Below are positions 51,766-61,235 of a stretch of 64,000 bases of DNA, in pieces. Where the stretch lies: positions 1-64,000 of the forward strand of contig NZ_NUOT01000046.1 of NCBI RefSeq assembly GCF_002584535.1, given 5' to 3'. Position numbers and translations under genes: made by a program. Position 1 is the first letter of the stretch, and every line of letters starts with the position of its first letter. The notes beneath the pieces are model-generated. The model was not told where the DNA came from. It saw only the letters and a list, made by a program, of their open reading frames with translations, and searched no databases. The stretch is from Bacillus cereus (GTDB taxonomy: Bacteria; Bacillota; Bacilli; Bacillales; Bacillaceae_G).

Positions 51766-51908
51766 CTTTTGTTTATTTTTTACATTTTACTACATTTATT
51801 TTTCTGAGAAACATAAATATTCTGTTTTACGCAGCAGGACTTTCACTTTTTTTATCTAATTATATATAGGTTTGCGGAAAATGATTCTACAACTTTGGAG
51901 GAATTATC

Positions 51909-53063
51909 ATGGTAAAATATATTTCGATTCTTGGTTCAACTGGTTCAATTGGTACGTCTGCATTAGATGTAGTCGCTGCACATCCTGAACACTTTAAAAT
52001 TATTGGTTTAACAGCAAATCACAATATTGATATTCTTGAGAAACAAATACATACATTCCATCCTCGTATTGTTAGCGTGGGTACAAAAGAATTAGCAGAT
52101 ACACTTCGCAAACGAATTTCTGCTGATACGAAAATTACTTATGGAGAAGACGGATTAATTGAAGTTGCAACTCATCCTGATTCTAATCTTGTATTAACTT
52201 CCGTTGTCGGTGTCTCTGGACTGCTTCCAACTATTGAAGCATTAAAAGCAAAAAAAGATATTGCCATTGCTAACAAAGAAACATTAGTTGCAGCTGGGCA
52301 TATCGTGACAGAGTTAGCTAAACAAAATAACTGCCGTTTAATCCCCGTAGATAGTGAACACTCTGCTATTTTTCAATGTTTAAATGGTGAGAATAACAAA
52401 GAAATCGAAAAACTAATTGTTACAGCTTCCGGCGGTGCATTTCGAGATAAAACACGTAATGAGATGGAAACTTTACAAGCTAAAGATGCTTTAAAGCACC
52501 CAAATTGGTTGATGGGAGCAAAACTAACAATTGATTCCGCTACATTAATGAACAAAGGCTTCGAAGTCATGGAAGCACGTTGGTTATTTGATATTCCTTA
52601 TGAAAAAATTGATGTTTTAATTCATAAAGAAAGTATTATTCATTCTTTAGTTGAATTTATAGATGGATCTATGATGGCACAGCTCGGTGCTCCTGACATG
52701 AGGATGCCTATTCAATATGCGTTCCATTATCCAACTAGATTACCGTCCTCTTATAAAAAGTTAAATTTATTAGAAGTCGGTAGCTTACATTTTGAAAAAC
52801 CAGATTTAAAGAAATTTCCTTGTCTACATTATGCCTACGAATCTGGAAAGATTGGCGGAACCGCACCTGCAGTCTTAAATGCCGCGAATGAAATTGCAAA
52901 TGCGCTATATTTACAAAATGAAATTTCATTCTTTGAAATAGAAAAAACAATTTATTCTACACTTGAAGCTCATCATAATATCATAAACCCATCTTTAGAG
53001 GCTGTACTAGAAGCCGATCGTTGGGCTCGTGAATATGCAAACGAATTATTAATTAGAAAATGA
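51909..53063 (+). CDS. dxr: 1-deoxy-D-xylulose 5-phosphate reductoisomerase
   Basis: 384 residues. It makes 2-C-methylerythritol 4-phosphate with NADPH, the second step of the MEP isoprenoid pathway. It shows the cofactor loop [14 protein letters not shown], the NKETLVAAG block, the substrate loop [43 protein letters not shown] and the metal-binding [23 protein letters not shown] precedes the ATG. It is not next to rseP or cdsA as in the usual Bacillus dxr locus, so it may be a second copy. A terminator follows. Confidence 0.95.
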   Translation: MVKYISILGSTGSIGTSALDVVAAHPEHFKIIGLTANHNIDILEKQIHTFHPRIVSVGTKELADTLRKRISADTKITYGEDGLIEVATHPDSNLVLTSVVGVSGLLPTIEALKAKKDIAIANKETLVAAGHIVTELAKQNNCRLIPVDSEHSAIFQCLNGENNKEIEKLIVTASGGAFRDKTRNEMETLQAKDALKHPNWLMGAKLTIDSATLMNKGFEVMEARWLFDIPYEKIDVLIHKESIIHSLVEFIDGSMMAQLGAPDMRMPIQYAFHYPTRLPSSYKKLNLLEVGSLHFEKPDLKKFPCLHYAYESGKIGGTAPAVLNAANEIANALYLQNEISFFEIEKTIYSTLEAHHNIINPSLEAVLEADRWAREYANELLIRK

Positions 53064-53065
53064 AA

Positions 53066-53106
53066 AAAAGAGCTAAAACAGACACATTCTGCTTTAGCTC
53101 TCCTCT
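53066..53106 (+). terminator. Terminator after dxr
   Basis: AGAGCTAAA and inner GCAGA pair with TCTGC and TTTAGCTCT; the T-run is partial (CCTCTTT). Confidence 0.7.
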
Positions 53107-53205
53107 TTACGTGTTCAATTTAATACATCTATAGCAATGCGTAACAAATACTTTTAAGATCACTAAGGTAATAGATTACTAACTGTTAAAATGGGAGGTT
53201 TATTC

Positions 53206-53667
53206 ATGATTAATAAATTACTTATCACTTCTTTTGATGTAGCTTCAGCTATTTTAGCAATTCAAATTCCTGCATATGAAATTGAAGCAACATACATAAA
53301 CAGCACGGCAATCCCGCGTTTATACGATACTGTAGAAGATATCCAAAATTGTAACGAAACATTTTATGGATACATCTTAGAAAATAAACTAATAGGATTT
53401 ATTTCTTTTGTAAATGAAGGGACAATTATTGATATCCATCGTCTAGTTATATCACCTGACTATTTTCATAGAGGAATCGCAACAAAGTTACTCCTTCATT
53501 TATTTAGCATATGCTCTGAAACAAGTAAATATATTGTACAAACAGGAAAAGCAAACATCCCTGCGCTTTCTTTATATAAAAAACACGGATTCATTGAAAT
53601 AACAGATATTGTTTTACCTGATGGACTCGTTCTTACGCAATTAGAAAAGTCAGAAAAACCTAAATAA
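53206..53667 (+). CDS. GNAT family N-acetyltransferase
   Basis: 153 residues. Motif A reads IHRLVISPDYFHRGIATKLLLHLF (about 80-103), with the R/Q-x-x-G-x-A pattern as HRGIAT. The last motif IPALSLYKKHGFIE is present. It transfers acetyl from acetyl-CoA to an unknown acceptor. The ATG at 53206 has GGGAGG 7 bases upstream. A c-di-AMP riboswitch begins soon after its stop. Confidence 0.88.
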   Translation: MINKLLITSFDVASAILAIQIPAYEIEATYINSTAIPRLYDTVEDIQNCNETFYGYILENKLIGFISFVNEGTIIDIHRLVISPDYFHRGIATKLLLHLFSICSETSKYIVQTGKANIPALSLYKKHGFIEITDIVLPDGLVLTQLEKSEKPK

Positions 53668-53709
53668 TTTGACTTTATTTGCGAGTTATGTTATTTTATT
53701 TTTTATAAA

Positions 53710-53862
53710 ACCTTTTGCTGAATCCAATTTTTGGAACGGGGGAACCATCTATGTAGCCGATGCTACTTGGGGCGAATCTTTTTTAAGTAGGGATACTCTC
53801 ACTTCCCGAGTCCGACAGCTAACCTCGTAAGCGTAATGGGAGAGAGAGGGTGCTTTTTACTT
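53710..53862 (+). promoter_or_regulatory. c-di-AMP riboswitch (ydaO/yuaA class)
   Basis: Conserved pieces in order: GCTGAATCC (53717), GGGGGAACCA (53738-53747), TGTAGCCGATGCTACTTGGG (53752-53771) with GGCGAATC, CCCGAGTCCGACAGCTAACC (about 53805-53824), TCGTAAGCG and GGGAGAGAG. This order and wording is the signature of the ydaO class, usually an off-switch when c-di-AMP is high. The downstream gene encodes a 47-residue basic protein. I see no clear terminator in the expression platform. Confidence 0.88.
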
Positions 53863-53949
53863 ATGTTACACAGTATCCCTCCTTAGCTATAAAGTTTGTG
53901 GTATCGATATCATTAGAAACCTATATTTATAGCAAAGGAGACTTGTACA

Positions 53950-54093
53950 ATGTTACGTTTATCAGATCATGCGATGAAAATGATGGAACAGCGTATGCGA
54001 TTAGAGCAGCAACGTACGTATCAAGCAAACAAAGTTGTGGATAGTTTACATCACAAATATTTTTTTCAACATATTTTCCAGCCGAAAAGATGA
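53950..54093 (+). CDS. Small basic protein under a c-di-AMP riboswitch
   Basis: A 47-residue, strongly basic, helical protein starting MLRLSDHAMKMMEQRMRLEQ and ending FFQHIFQPKR. It has no membrane segment or known motif. AAAGGAGA lies 8 bases before the ATG and an ideal terminator follows about 55 bases later, so it is transcribed as a unit with the riboswitch. Known genes under this riboswitch deal with K+ and osmolyte transport or cell-wall turnover; a regulator of such a process is one guess. The family is not recognised. Confidence 0.65.
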   Translation: MLRLSDHAMKMMEQRMRLEQQRTYQANKVVDSLHHKYFFQHIFQPKR

Positions 54094-54146
54094 AGTAAAA
54101 TTCTTGCGCATATAAGATGATTTATACGTACAGTATAACTAAACAT

Positions 54147-54182
54147 GAAAAAAGCTTTGCTACTACAGCAAAGCTTTTTTCT
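54147..54182 (+). terminator. Terminator of the riboswitch transcript
   Basis: AAAAAAGCTTTGCT/AGCAAAGCTTTTTT with a 5-base loop. Confidence 0.85.
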
Positions 54183-54203
54183 GTTACTTTTTCCTTCCTA
54201 ACA

Positions 54204-54450
54204 TTAAAAGTAATTCTTCATTAATTTACTTATCCAATGTGGAGCATGAGTATTCTCTCTCACATCGAATTGCGCAAAACAGCCTTTTTTTCATCAAAAT
54301 CACTTAACTCACTAGGTTTTCTAATCCATGATTTGTTGTTCTCTTCCTTAAAATCATTCATTAAAAAAATAATAGTGGCATGAGCGTATTCTTCAAGGCC
54401 TATCAATCCTTCAACATACTCTGAATATATCAGAATATTAGAGATAATCC
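54204..54450 (-). pseudogene. TrmO (TsaA-like) methyltransferase relic, frameshifted
   Basis: On the minus strand the frame reads IISNILIYSEYVEGLIGLEE and YAHATIIFLMNDF, then in another frame CFAQFDVRENTHAPHWISK to a stop at 54206-54204. These correspond to conserved parts of TrmO/UPF0066, which methylates t6A37 of tRNA. The frame changes at an A7 run near 54290, and both termini of the normal 150-230-residue enzyme are missing. Confidence 0.6.
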
Positions 54451-54512
54451 CCTACCAATTATCACCCTATGAATATTACACATTATTTACACCTTCATTT
54501 TTATACGATAGC

Positions 54513-55268
54513 TTATTTTCTTGCTTTCACAATTAAAGTTGTTGGTAACGCTCTCGCTTTATATAATGAATAATATTTCACAGACGGTTCAACTGCTTGT
54601 TCCTCAAAATCACTTGATGGTTCACCTTCAACTATTTTTTCAATTGTAAATCCTACCTTAATAAGCTCATTTATGTATGTACTCAATTTTCTTTTATATA
54701 ATACAGCTTGTACATCTTCCCCTTTAAATGTTTCAAATGTAATAGGTACCTCTTCATGATATGAAGATTCCAAAACAATTTCAGGCGTTCCATACTTCAA
54801 GTTTGAATAAATCGGATGCTCCCAACTAAAAACAAAGCTTCCTCCTTTTTTTAAATAAGAATAAATAAGCTGCAATGTTTTTGGTAAATCAGATGTCCAT
54901 CCTAGCGCATAAATGGAATATACAATATCAAAATGTTCTTTCGGAATATCTGTTTCATCCTCCATCGCAGCACATATCAAGTGTGGATTCCACTCTATTA
55001 ATGTCTGCTTCGCTGTATCAATTTGTATTGTAGAAAGATCAACGCCCCATAATTCTTCTGCTCCATGCTTCGCCATGTACTCCAAAGAATGTCCGCTGCC
55101 GCACCCTATATCAAGAACCTTTTTATGCTTTATCGTATCAAACAAATGAATTTCATCTTCAGAAGCAGTATACGGCCCGTACCTTGGCAAAGAATCTACC
55201 TGAAAAAAGTAAGGCGCTACTATATCCCAGCACTTTTTATTGAGCTCTAACATTTTTGCTTGTTCCAT
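54513..55268 (-). CDS. Class I SAM-dependent methyltransferase
   Basis: 251 residues. The SAM-binding motif I is VLDIGCGSGHSLEYM (about 51-65), followed by LWGVDLSTIQIDTA (motif II) and FDIVYSIYALGWTSDLPKTLQLIY (post II). It matches the UbiE/Methyltransf_11 type. The acceptor is unknown. GGGGGGATTTG lies upstream of the ATG. It is a single gene, reading toward the TrmO relic. Confidence 0.9.
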   Translation of the reverse strand: MEQAKMLELNKKCWDIVAPYFFQVDSLPRYGPYTASEDEIHLFDTIKHKKVLDIGCGSGHSLEYMAKHGAEELWGVDLSTIQIDTAKQTLIEWNPHLICAAMEDETDIPKEHFDIVYSIYALGWTSDLPKTLQLIYSYLKKGGSFVFSWEHPIYSNLKYGTPEIVLESSYHEEVPITFETFKGEDVQAVLYKRKLSTYINELIKVGFTIEKIVEGEPSSDFEEQAVEPSVKYYSLYKARALPTTLIVKARK

Positions 55269-55376
55269 TTGTCAAATCCCCCCTCTATTATAGTCACCGT
55301 ACATTCATACAAATTCTTCTTTCTTAGTACTCGTTACTTTGCACGAAATCCCATTAGCTAACTTCTGTCTATATAT

Positions 55377-55931
55377 TTAAGCATTATAGCTAGATCTTCC
55401 TTTTCTCTTCGCCCGATAATTTTTCACTTTCGCGATTGTACCACAAGCTCTCCCCTCTTTACTCCCCGCATACATTCCGCACCAACGCTTACTTCCATTA
55501 CGAGAATGATCATAAAAGACCCAGCGGCAATCTGGACATGCCTTTAATCGTTTCCACTTTCCCTGCTCAATATCAATCAGAATAATTTGCAATATGGTTG
55601 TATAAATATTTCGTTCTCCTATTGGTTCATATGTGACAGAATCCATGTTTTCTGTCACACACACGCGAAATAGATATTTTTCAAACCACTGTTGTAGTGC
55701 TCCTTTCCCCTCAACTGCGAAACGAATTTCATCTCGAAATCGTTTCAGTTCATCAACTGTACCAAAAGATAATTCTTCATTAAAATGGATCCTCATAAAT
55801 TGAAGTACATCATCTATAGTATGAAGCCCGTCTACGCACATTCTTGAATCATTCGGAATTCTCCATGTATTTAAAAAGTCCCTTACGGTTTCTAATTGTC
55901 CTGGCGCCTCTTGACCATGTTTCAAATTCAT
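55377..55931 (-). CDS. CGNR zinc-finger (ABATE domain) regulator
   Basis: 184 residues. The N-terminal ABATE region (about 10-125) is followed by the CGNR zinc finger: KACPDCRWVFYDHSRNGSKRWCGM (about 131-154), which supplies Cys-x2-Cys and a later Cys pair. Such proteins are transcription regulators thought to respond to stress. It is divergent from an MFS pump with an inverted repeat between them, so it probably regulates that pump and itself. Confidence 0.88.
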   Translation of the reverse strand: MNLKHGQEAPGQLETVRDFLNTWRIPNDSRMCVDGLHTIDDVLQFMRIHFNEELSFGTVDELKRFRDEIRFAVEGKGALQQWFEKYLFRVCVTENMDSVTYEPIGERNIYTTILQIILIDIEQGKWKRLKACPDCRWVFYDHSRNGSKRWCGMYAGSKEGRACGTIAKVKNYRAKRKGRSSYNA

Positions 55932-55971
55932 TCACCATCTTTCTAAATTTTACTTTTTTCTGACTTTATGT

Positions 55972-56018
55972 ATAATTATAGTATAAAACAGTTAACCATT
56001 AAAACTTTTTAATGGTTA
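55972..56018 (+). promoter_or_regulatory. Promoter and operator of the CGNR/MFS intergenic region
   Basis: A -10 TATAAT (about 55972-55977) is followed by a perfect inverted repeat TAACCATTAAAA (55993-56004) / TTTTAATGGTTA (56007-56018). The repeat lies in the start region of the MFS transcript and probably binds the CGNR dimer or another regulator. Confidence 0.6.
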
Positions 56019-56038
56019 CATTATTGAAAGGAGTCTCT

Positions 56039-57223
56039 ATGAAAAACTTTTCTATACCAATACGCGTTATACTTATTTCATCATTTTTCATGGCGTTTGG
56101 ATACTTTGCTGTATATGCATTTCTCGCCATCTATTTATCGAGTTTTTTAAACTTTTCTGGCATACAAGTAGGAACCATTTTAACCATTATGACGATTACT
56201 TCACGAGTTATTCCTTTATTTTCTGGTATCATCGCCGATAAAGTAGGCTACATGATTATGATGATATCTGGTTTACTATTAAGAGGCATTGGCTTTATTT
56301 GTTTAGGAATATTTTCAGAGTTTCATACTATTTCAATTTCCGCCTCCCTGATTGGATTTGGAACTGCATTTTACGAACCAGCTGCTCGTGCTGTATTCGG
56401 CTCACAGCCAGCTAACATCCGAAAAGATTTATTTACATACTTAAACCTCGCTTTTAACAGCGGCGCAATTATCGGTCCAATTGCTGGTAGCCTATTACTC
56501 GTATGGAACCCTTTGTATCCATTTATCCTTACTGGATTTCTCATGTTATTATTTGCTATCATTTTTTATCTTCTTAGATCCCACTTCCAAGTTTCTACTG
56601 AAAATGTACAGCTCTTATCTGGATTAAAAGCCGTTTTTGAAAATAAGCATTTTCTGTTATTCTCATTTATCATGATTTTCTTTTACATTATGTTTACTCA
56701 GCTTACTGTCGCGCTCCCGCTTTATATGACCAATATCAGTCATAGCGTAAAGTTAGGTGGACTTGTCATTACAGTAAATGCAATTACAGGCGTTTTGTTT
56801 ATGATTGTATTTCGAAAAACATTTCACAAATACAATACACTTTCAATTGTAAAATGCGGTGTGCTATTTATGGGGCTTTCCTTTTTACTTATTCCTTTGT
56901 TTCCACATCCTTATTGGCTGTTTGGCTGTGTCATTTTATTTACAATTGGCGAAACACTTGTATTACCTAATGCTGACATTACAATTGCAAATTATAGTAA
57001 TGAATCCTATACGGCCACATATTTCGGGGCTTATCAGCTCTCACTCGCTATTGGATTTATTATTGGAAACTACACAGGAACATGGTTTACATCACAGTTA
57101 CAAGGAATGTATACACCTTGGTTGATTTTTGGCACAATGGGGGTTACAGGTTTTATTTTGCTTCATATTTTAAAAAATATGGAACAAAAACAAGAAAAAG
57201 AAATGATTCATACAGGATTGTAA
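56039..57223 (+). CDS. MFS transporter
   Basis: 394 residues, 12 hydrophobic helices. Motif A-like loop GIIADKVGYMIM lies after helix 2, and RAVFGSQPANIRKDLFTYLNLAFNSGAIIGPIAG is the antiporter motif C region. It is likely a drug exporter in the membrane. GAAAGGAGT lies 5 bases before the ATG 56039. The divergent CGNR gene and the shared palindrome suggest local control. A terminator follows. Confidence 0.88.
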   Translation: MKNFSIPIRVILISSFFMAFGYFAVYAFLAIYLSSFLNFSGIQVGTILTIMTITSRVIPLFSGIIADKVGYMIMMISGLLLRGIGFICLGIFSEFHTISISASLIGFGTAFYEPAARAVFGSQPANIRKDLFTYLNLAFNSGAIIGPIAGSLLLVWNPLYPFILTGFLMLLFAIIFYLLRSHFQVSTENVQLLSGLKAVFENKHFLLFSFIMIFFYIMFTQLTVALPLYMTNISHSVKLGGLVITVNAITGVLFMIVFRKTFHKYNTLSIVKCGVLFMGLSFLLIPLFPHPYWLFGCVILFTIGETLVLPNADITIANYSNESYTATYFGAYQLSLAIGFIIGNYTGTWFTSQLQGMYTPWLIFGTMGVTGFILLHILKNMEQKQEKEMIHTGL

Positions 57224-57237
57224 TCATATATAACGTC

Positions 57238-57278
57238 AAAAAAGCACCGTCCAGTCTATTATTGAACGGTGCTTTTCA
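57238..57278 (+). terminator. Terminator after MFS gene
   Basis: AAAAAAGCACCGT/ACGGTGCTTTT with a 15-base loop, placed 15 bases after the stop. Confidence 0.7.
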
Positions 57279-57347
57279 TAAAATAATTATAATTTTTTCA
57301 TCCCGCATTAACAGGCAGAAAACGAAAATGTGTTTTTTGCGAAATCA

Positions 57348-58220
57348 TTAATGAATATCATGTTTTTTGAAATTGCCGCCCTTCACTTCTGCTACGTCAT
57401 ATACCGTAACAAAGGCACTTTCATCAATTTCATGAATGATTTCTTTTATTTTACTTTCTTCTAAACGGTTAATAACACAAGTAATTTCTTTAAATTGTTC
57501 CTTTGAATAACCGCCGTACACTTCATTATACGTTGCACTTCGACCTAAGCGGTCTCGAATTGTTTCTACCATTAAATCAGGTTCCTTTGTGATAATTTTA
57601 AAAGTTTTAGAACCACTTAAACCTACTTCAACGATATGAATTACTTTAGAAGCAATAAAGTAAGCAATTGCTGAAAGGATAGCCCCTTGCAGACCAAATA
57701 CCGTTGAAACAACAATAAAGACAAACATGTTTAAAAATAAGATGAGGTCACTTGTCCCAAAAGGTAACTTTCGAGAAAGTAATACAGCTAACATATCGAT
57801 TCCATCTAATGCGCCACCATTACGCAATGCTAACCCCATACCAAAACCGATGATAATCCCCCCAACAACGGTAATTAACAATGTATCACCGTGAATAATA
57901 GTTGGTATGTCGTGCATAAGAACCGTACCGATTGCTAGTGAAGCAATACCGATAACCGAATAAATAGCGAAATTTTTACCAATTTGCTTATACCCTAACC
58001 AAACAAAAGGAATATTAATGACTGCAATTAGAATTCCTAATGGTAATCCAAATAGTTCTGAGCTTACGATACTTAAACCCGTCACACCACCATCTGATAC
58101 ATTGTTTGGAATTAATACCGATTCTAGTCCATATGCTGTTATAAACGCCCCTATAATAATCGCTAATACTCGTAAAACGATCTTTAGTTTATTGGGCTTG
58201 TGCTTTTTGATTTTACTCAT
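57348..58220 (-). CDS. YitT family membrane protein (DUF161/DUF2179)
   Basis: 290 residues. Five or six helices (DUF161, about 12-200: SVLIPNNVSDGGVTGLSIV, IGFGMGLALRNGGALDGIDMLAVLLSRK) precede a soluble DUF2179 domain (about 215-290: YGGYSKEQFKEITCVINRLE). The function is unknown. The ATG at 58220 has GAGGAAATG close upstream and the in-frame upstream residues look non-coding. It is a single gene. A UPF0316 protein with a related DUF2179 tail is encoded at 60479-61024. Confidence 0.88.
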   Translation of the reverse strand: MSKIKKHKPNKLKIVLRVLAIIIGAFITAYGLESVLIPNNVSDGGVTGLSIVSSELFGLPLGILIAVINIPFVWLGYKQIGKNFAIYSVIGIASLAIGTVLMHDIPTIIHGDTLLITVVGGIIIGFGMGLALRNGGALDGIDMLAVLLSRKLPFGTSDLILFLNMFVFIVVSTVFGLQGAILSAIAYFIASKVIHIVEVGLSGSKTFKIITKEPDLMVETIRDRLGRSATYNEVYGGYSKEQFKEITCVINRLEESKIKEIIHEIDESAFVTVYDVAEVKGGNFKKHDIH

Positions 58221-58392
58221 ATCATTTCCTCGTTTCAAACTTTTTTCTATTTTCATTACTACACATGTTTAATTTGCCAGACTCACTCCTAATAACTATT
58301 TTAACACATTACCACCATAATATTAATGGTTAAACAGCTTTATTATTAATTAACAAAATTGTTATAAAATTAGTATATTATTTCCCCCTAAA

Positions 58393-58436
58393 AATGAAAG
58401 CCCCATGTAATTCATACATGGGGCTTTCATTTTTTA
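58393..58436 (-). terminator. Bidirectional terminator near mqo
   Basis: AAATGAAAGCCCCATGTA/TACATGGGGCTTTCATTT with a 5-base loop, about 95 bases past the mqo stop. Confidence 0.85.
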
Positions 58437-58529
58437 TAATATACAATCTTTAAGACTAACTCTTATCAAATATTTGTTTACAAATTACTTATATTCTCTT
58501 TAAACATCTTTGTTTTTACATCCAAAGAA

Positions 58530-60032
58530 TTAACTATAAACTAGTTCTTTTTTGCTTAAACCAAGCACCTCTGCTGTTGAAGTATGAATTTCTTGGAAAA
58601 GCTCTGGGTTTTCTACTAGTGACACACCATAAGAAGGAATCATTTCTTTTATTTTCGATTCCCATCCGTTCATATGTTGTGGGAAGCACTTTTCTAATAC
58701 TTCGAGCATAACGTTAACGGCAGTAGAAGCACCCGGAGAAGCACCGAGCAATGCAGCTACCGAGCCATCAGAAGCACTAACCACTTCCGTACCAAATTGA
58801 AGTGTTCCTTTACCGCCGGCATCAGTATCTTTAATAACTTGCACACGTTGGCCTGCCACCACTATGTCCCAGTCCCCGCTTTTAGCATTTGGAATAAACT
58901 CACGTAATTCTTCCATACGCTTTTCACTCGATAACATAACTTGCTGAATTAGATATTTCGTCAATGCCATCTCTTTTACACCTGCCGCCAACATAGTGAG
59001 GACATTATTTGGTTTTACGGAACCTATCAAATCAAAATTCGAACCAGTTTTTAAAAACTTTGGTGAAAAGCCAGCAAATGGCCCAAACAGCAATGTTTTC
59101 TTGTTATCTATATATCTTGTATCAAGATGTGGAACAGACATTGGCGGAGCACCAACCTTAGCTTTACCATATACTTTTGCATGATGCTGTTCTACAACTT
59201 CTGGATTGTTACATACCATAAATAATCCGCTTACCGGGAAACCTCCAATATGTTTTGACTCAGGAATACCGGTTTTTTGTAGTAAAGGTAGACTTCCTCC
59301 CCCACCACCGATAAAGACGAATTTTGCAGTATGATATTCCATTTTACCGTTATCAATATCATGCACTTTCACTTCCCAGGATCCGTCGCTAGTACGTTTA
59401 ATATCCTGAACACTATGCTTGTAGTTTATCTCGACATTTTTACTCTGTAAGTGGTCAAACAACATACGTGTTAAAGCCCCAAAGTTGACATCCGTTCCAG
59501 AGTCGATTTTTGTTGCCGCTATTGACTCATTCGATGTACGACCTTCCATGATAAGCGGCATCCACTCCTTCAGTTTTTCAGGGTCATCAGAAAATTCCAT
59601 CCCTTGAAACATCGGATTATTTGAAAGCGCTTCAAAACGTTTTTTCAAAAACGTTACATTTGTTTCCCCTTGTACCATACTCATATGAGGTATCGGCATA
59701 ATAAAGTCCTGTGGATTACGAATCAGATTACTGTTTACAAGATAAGACCAAAACTGTCTTGAAAGCTGAAACTGTTCATTAATTTTGATAGCTTTGCCAA
59801 TATCTATAGATCCGTCAGGTTTTTCGGATGTATAGTTCAGTTCACACAGTGCAGCGTGGCCCGTCCCAGCATTATTCCATTCGTTAGAACTTTCTTCTCC
59901 TGCGTTTGTAAGTTTCTCGAACACTTTGATTTCCCATTCAGGTGCTAACTCTTTCAATAATGATCCCAAAGTCGCGCTCATGATTCCGGCACCAATTAAG
60001 ATAACGTCTGTTTTCTGCTGCATGTTGCTCAT
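58530..60032 (-). CDS. mqo: Malate:quinone oxidoreductase
   Basis: 500 residues. It oxidises malate to oxaloacetate and passes electrons through FAD to the quinone pool at the membrane surface, an alternative to malate dehydrogenase. The FAD loop is [14 protein letters not shown] (about 9-22); other blocks are [33 protein letters not shown] and FPVSGLF. Length is normal. I use ATG 60032 with GGATGGAGAGA upstream; the longer frame starting at 60134 is unlike the family and overlaps a leader hairpin. Confidence 0.95.
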   Translation of the reverse strand: MSNMQQKTDVILIGAGIMSATLGSLLKELAPEWEIKVFEKLTNAGEESSNEWNNAGTGHAALCELNYTSEKPDGSIDIGKAIKINEQFQLSRQFWSYLVNSNLIRNPQDFIMPIPHMSMVQGETNVTFLKKRFEALSNNPMFQGMEFSDDPEKLKEWMPLIMEGRTSNESIAATKIDSGTDVNFGALTRMLFDHLQSKNVEINYKHSVQDIKRTSDGSWEVKVHDIDNGKMEYHTAKFVFIGGGGGSLPLLQKTGIPESKHIGGFPVSGLFMVCNNPEVVEQHHAKVYGKAKVGAPPMSVPHLDTRYIDNKKTLLFGPFAGFSPKFLKTGSNFDLIGSVKPNNVLTMLAAGVKEMALTKYLIQQVMLSSEKRMEELREFIPNAKSGDWDIVVAGQRVQVIKDTDAGGKGTLQFGTEVVSASDGSVAALLGASPGASTAVNVMLEVLEKCFPQHMNGWESKIKEMIPSYGVSLVENPELFQEIHTSTAEVLGLSKKELVYS

Positions 60033-60057
60033 GATAATCTCTCCATCCCCTATATTA

Positions 60058-60098
60058 GCAAAAAAGTGTAGGCGCATCTTCTCAGATGTCGCACGCCT
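60058..60098 (-). terminator. Leader hairpin/possible attenuator of mqo
   Basis: On the minus strand AGGCG...CATC/GATG-CGCCT folds around TGAGAA with an internal loop and is followed by ACACTTTTTT. It sits between any upstream promoter and the mqo start, about 30 bases before the ATG. It may be an attenuator. Confidence 0.45.
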
Positions 60099-60134
60099 AG
60101 GCCCCAACCTAGAAACATATCTTTTCTGCCTCAA

Positions 60135-60447
60135 TTATAGCCATATCATATTCTATTATAACTATTAATCGACTAAAATATCTAGTATTATCTGATAATT
60201 ATAAACCATTTAATCCGGTAAACAAGTAAGAAGTTCGTACACAAGGACCTAAAAACACCAAATAACCAATGTCTAAACCTTAAGATAAAGGCTTTGGTTC
60301 GCCTTTACCTGTGAACCGAAACCCTCCAATTTTTTACCGTTACTTATAATATGTTTCCCCGCACTTAATAGAGATTAAAAAGGAAAAATTAATTAATTTA
60401 CAATGTATACTACGTCACTTTCTCTCAAAAATATCCATATCATCAAT
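60135..60447. other. Upstream region of mqo with long hairpin
   Basis: GGCTTTGGTTC (60289-60299) pairs, with one mismatch and a wobble, with GAACCGAAACC (about 60313-60323). The sequence GAACCGAAACCCTCC resembles one in the left end of the IS605 element (47038-47056). There is no gene. It may be a small IS-end relic or a leader structure. Confidence 0.35.
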
Positions 60448-60482
60448 AAAAAGGAGAAGCTTTTCGCTTCTCCCTTCTTTAC
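60448..60482 (-). terminator. Intrinsic terminator
   Basis: GGGAGAAGC/GCTTCTCC with GAAAA loop, then TTTTTATT on the minus strand, directly after the UPF0316 gene. Confidence 0.8.
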
Positions 60483-61024
60483 GATGCGTGCTCCTTCTTC
60501 TTCATTAATGCTCTTTTTTTCATAGCTTTTGTTAAGTAGCCACCTTTGAAAGAACGAATCTCATATGAAGACATAAATGCCTTCGGTGCGATTCGATTAA
60601 TAATTTCTAAAAGCTCTTTCTCACGTGAACGCTTTGCAACAATATCTAAACGGTAACGAATCGAATTTATCCCTTCCCCTTCAAATACAGTTACACCAAA
60701 TCCTGAATGTCTTAACTCATCAACTAACTCATTGCAACGGTCTAGTAAACTAACTTGGTATGTAATATACCCAATTGCCAATTTATTTTCTATATAACCA
60801 CCTAATAAAAGCCCGGCACTAAAGCCAATGACATAGGATACAATATTCATCCAATTTGATAAATCTTGGAATACAATCCCTAAACTTACAATATAGATTG
60901 CACCTTCTAATAGTCCAACACCAGCAGCGGATCTTGTTTGATTCTTTACAAGCAAAATCGTCCGGATTGTTAAAACAGGAACATAAATAATTTGAAGTAC
61001 AAAAATAAGTAGCGCTTGTAACAT
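60479..61024 (-). CDS. UPF0316/DUF2179 membrane protein (YebE type)
   Basis: 181 residues. Three membrane helices (about 2-80: [36 protein letters not shown]) are followed by a soluble DUF2179 domain (about 95-165: [31 protein letters not shown]). This is the normal size for UPF0316. The function is unknown. The ATG at 61024 has GAGGTG 7 bases upstream; the in-frame ATG at 61030 touches that site. It is a single gene. Confidence 0.88.
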   Translation of the reverse strand: MLQALLIFVLQIIYVPVLTIRTILLVKNQTRSAAGVGLLEGAIYIVSLGIVFQDLSNWMNIVSYVIGFSAGLLLGGYIENKLAIGYITYQVSLLDRCNELVDELRHSGFGVTVFEGEGINSIRYRLDIVAKRSREKELLEIINRIAPKAFMSSYEIRSFKGGYLTKAMKKRALMKKKEHAS

Positions 61025-61235
61025 TTGCATCCACCTCTTTCAAAAAGTCTTTTGTCATAATAACATATATAACCTTTAGAAAGCGATGGGTTTTCATAAA
61101 ATTCTTTAAGATTTCACATGAAAAATAATGTAAAACTTTATTCTCCGTGTTTTTTCTTCACCTTCATATGTTTAGAGGTGGGAGTCCTCTCGAAAGATAT
61201 GATAGAAAAAGGACTTTATGTCGGTCTTTTTACAT

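Noticed and set aside
57348-61024. Possibility that the YitT and UPF0316 proteins form one system with mqo
   Set aside because: They share only a DUF2179 domain; strong terminators separate all three genes.
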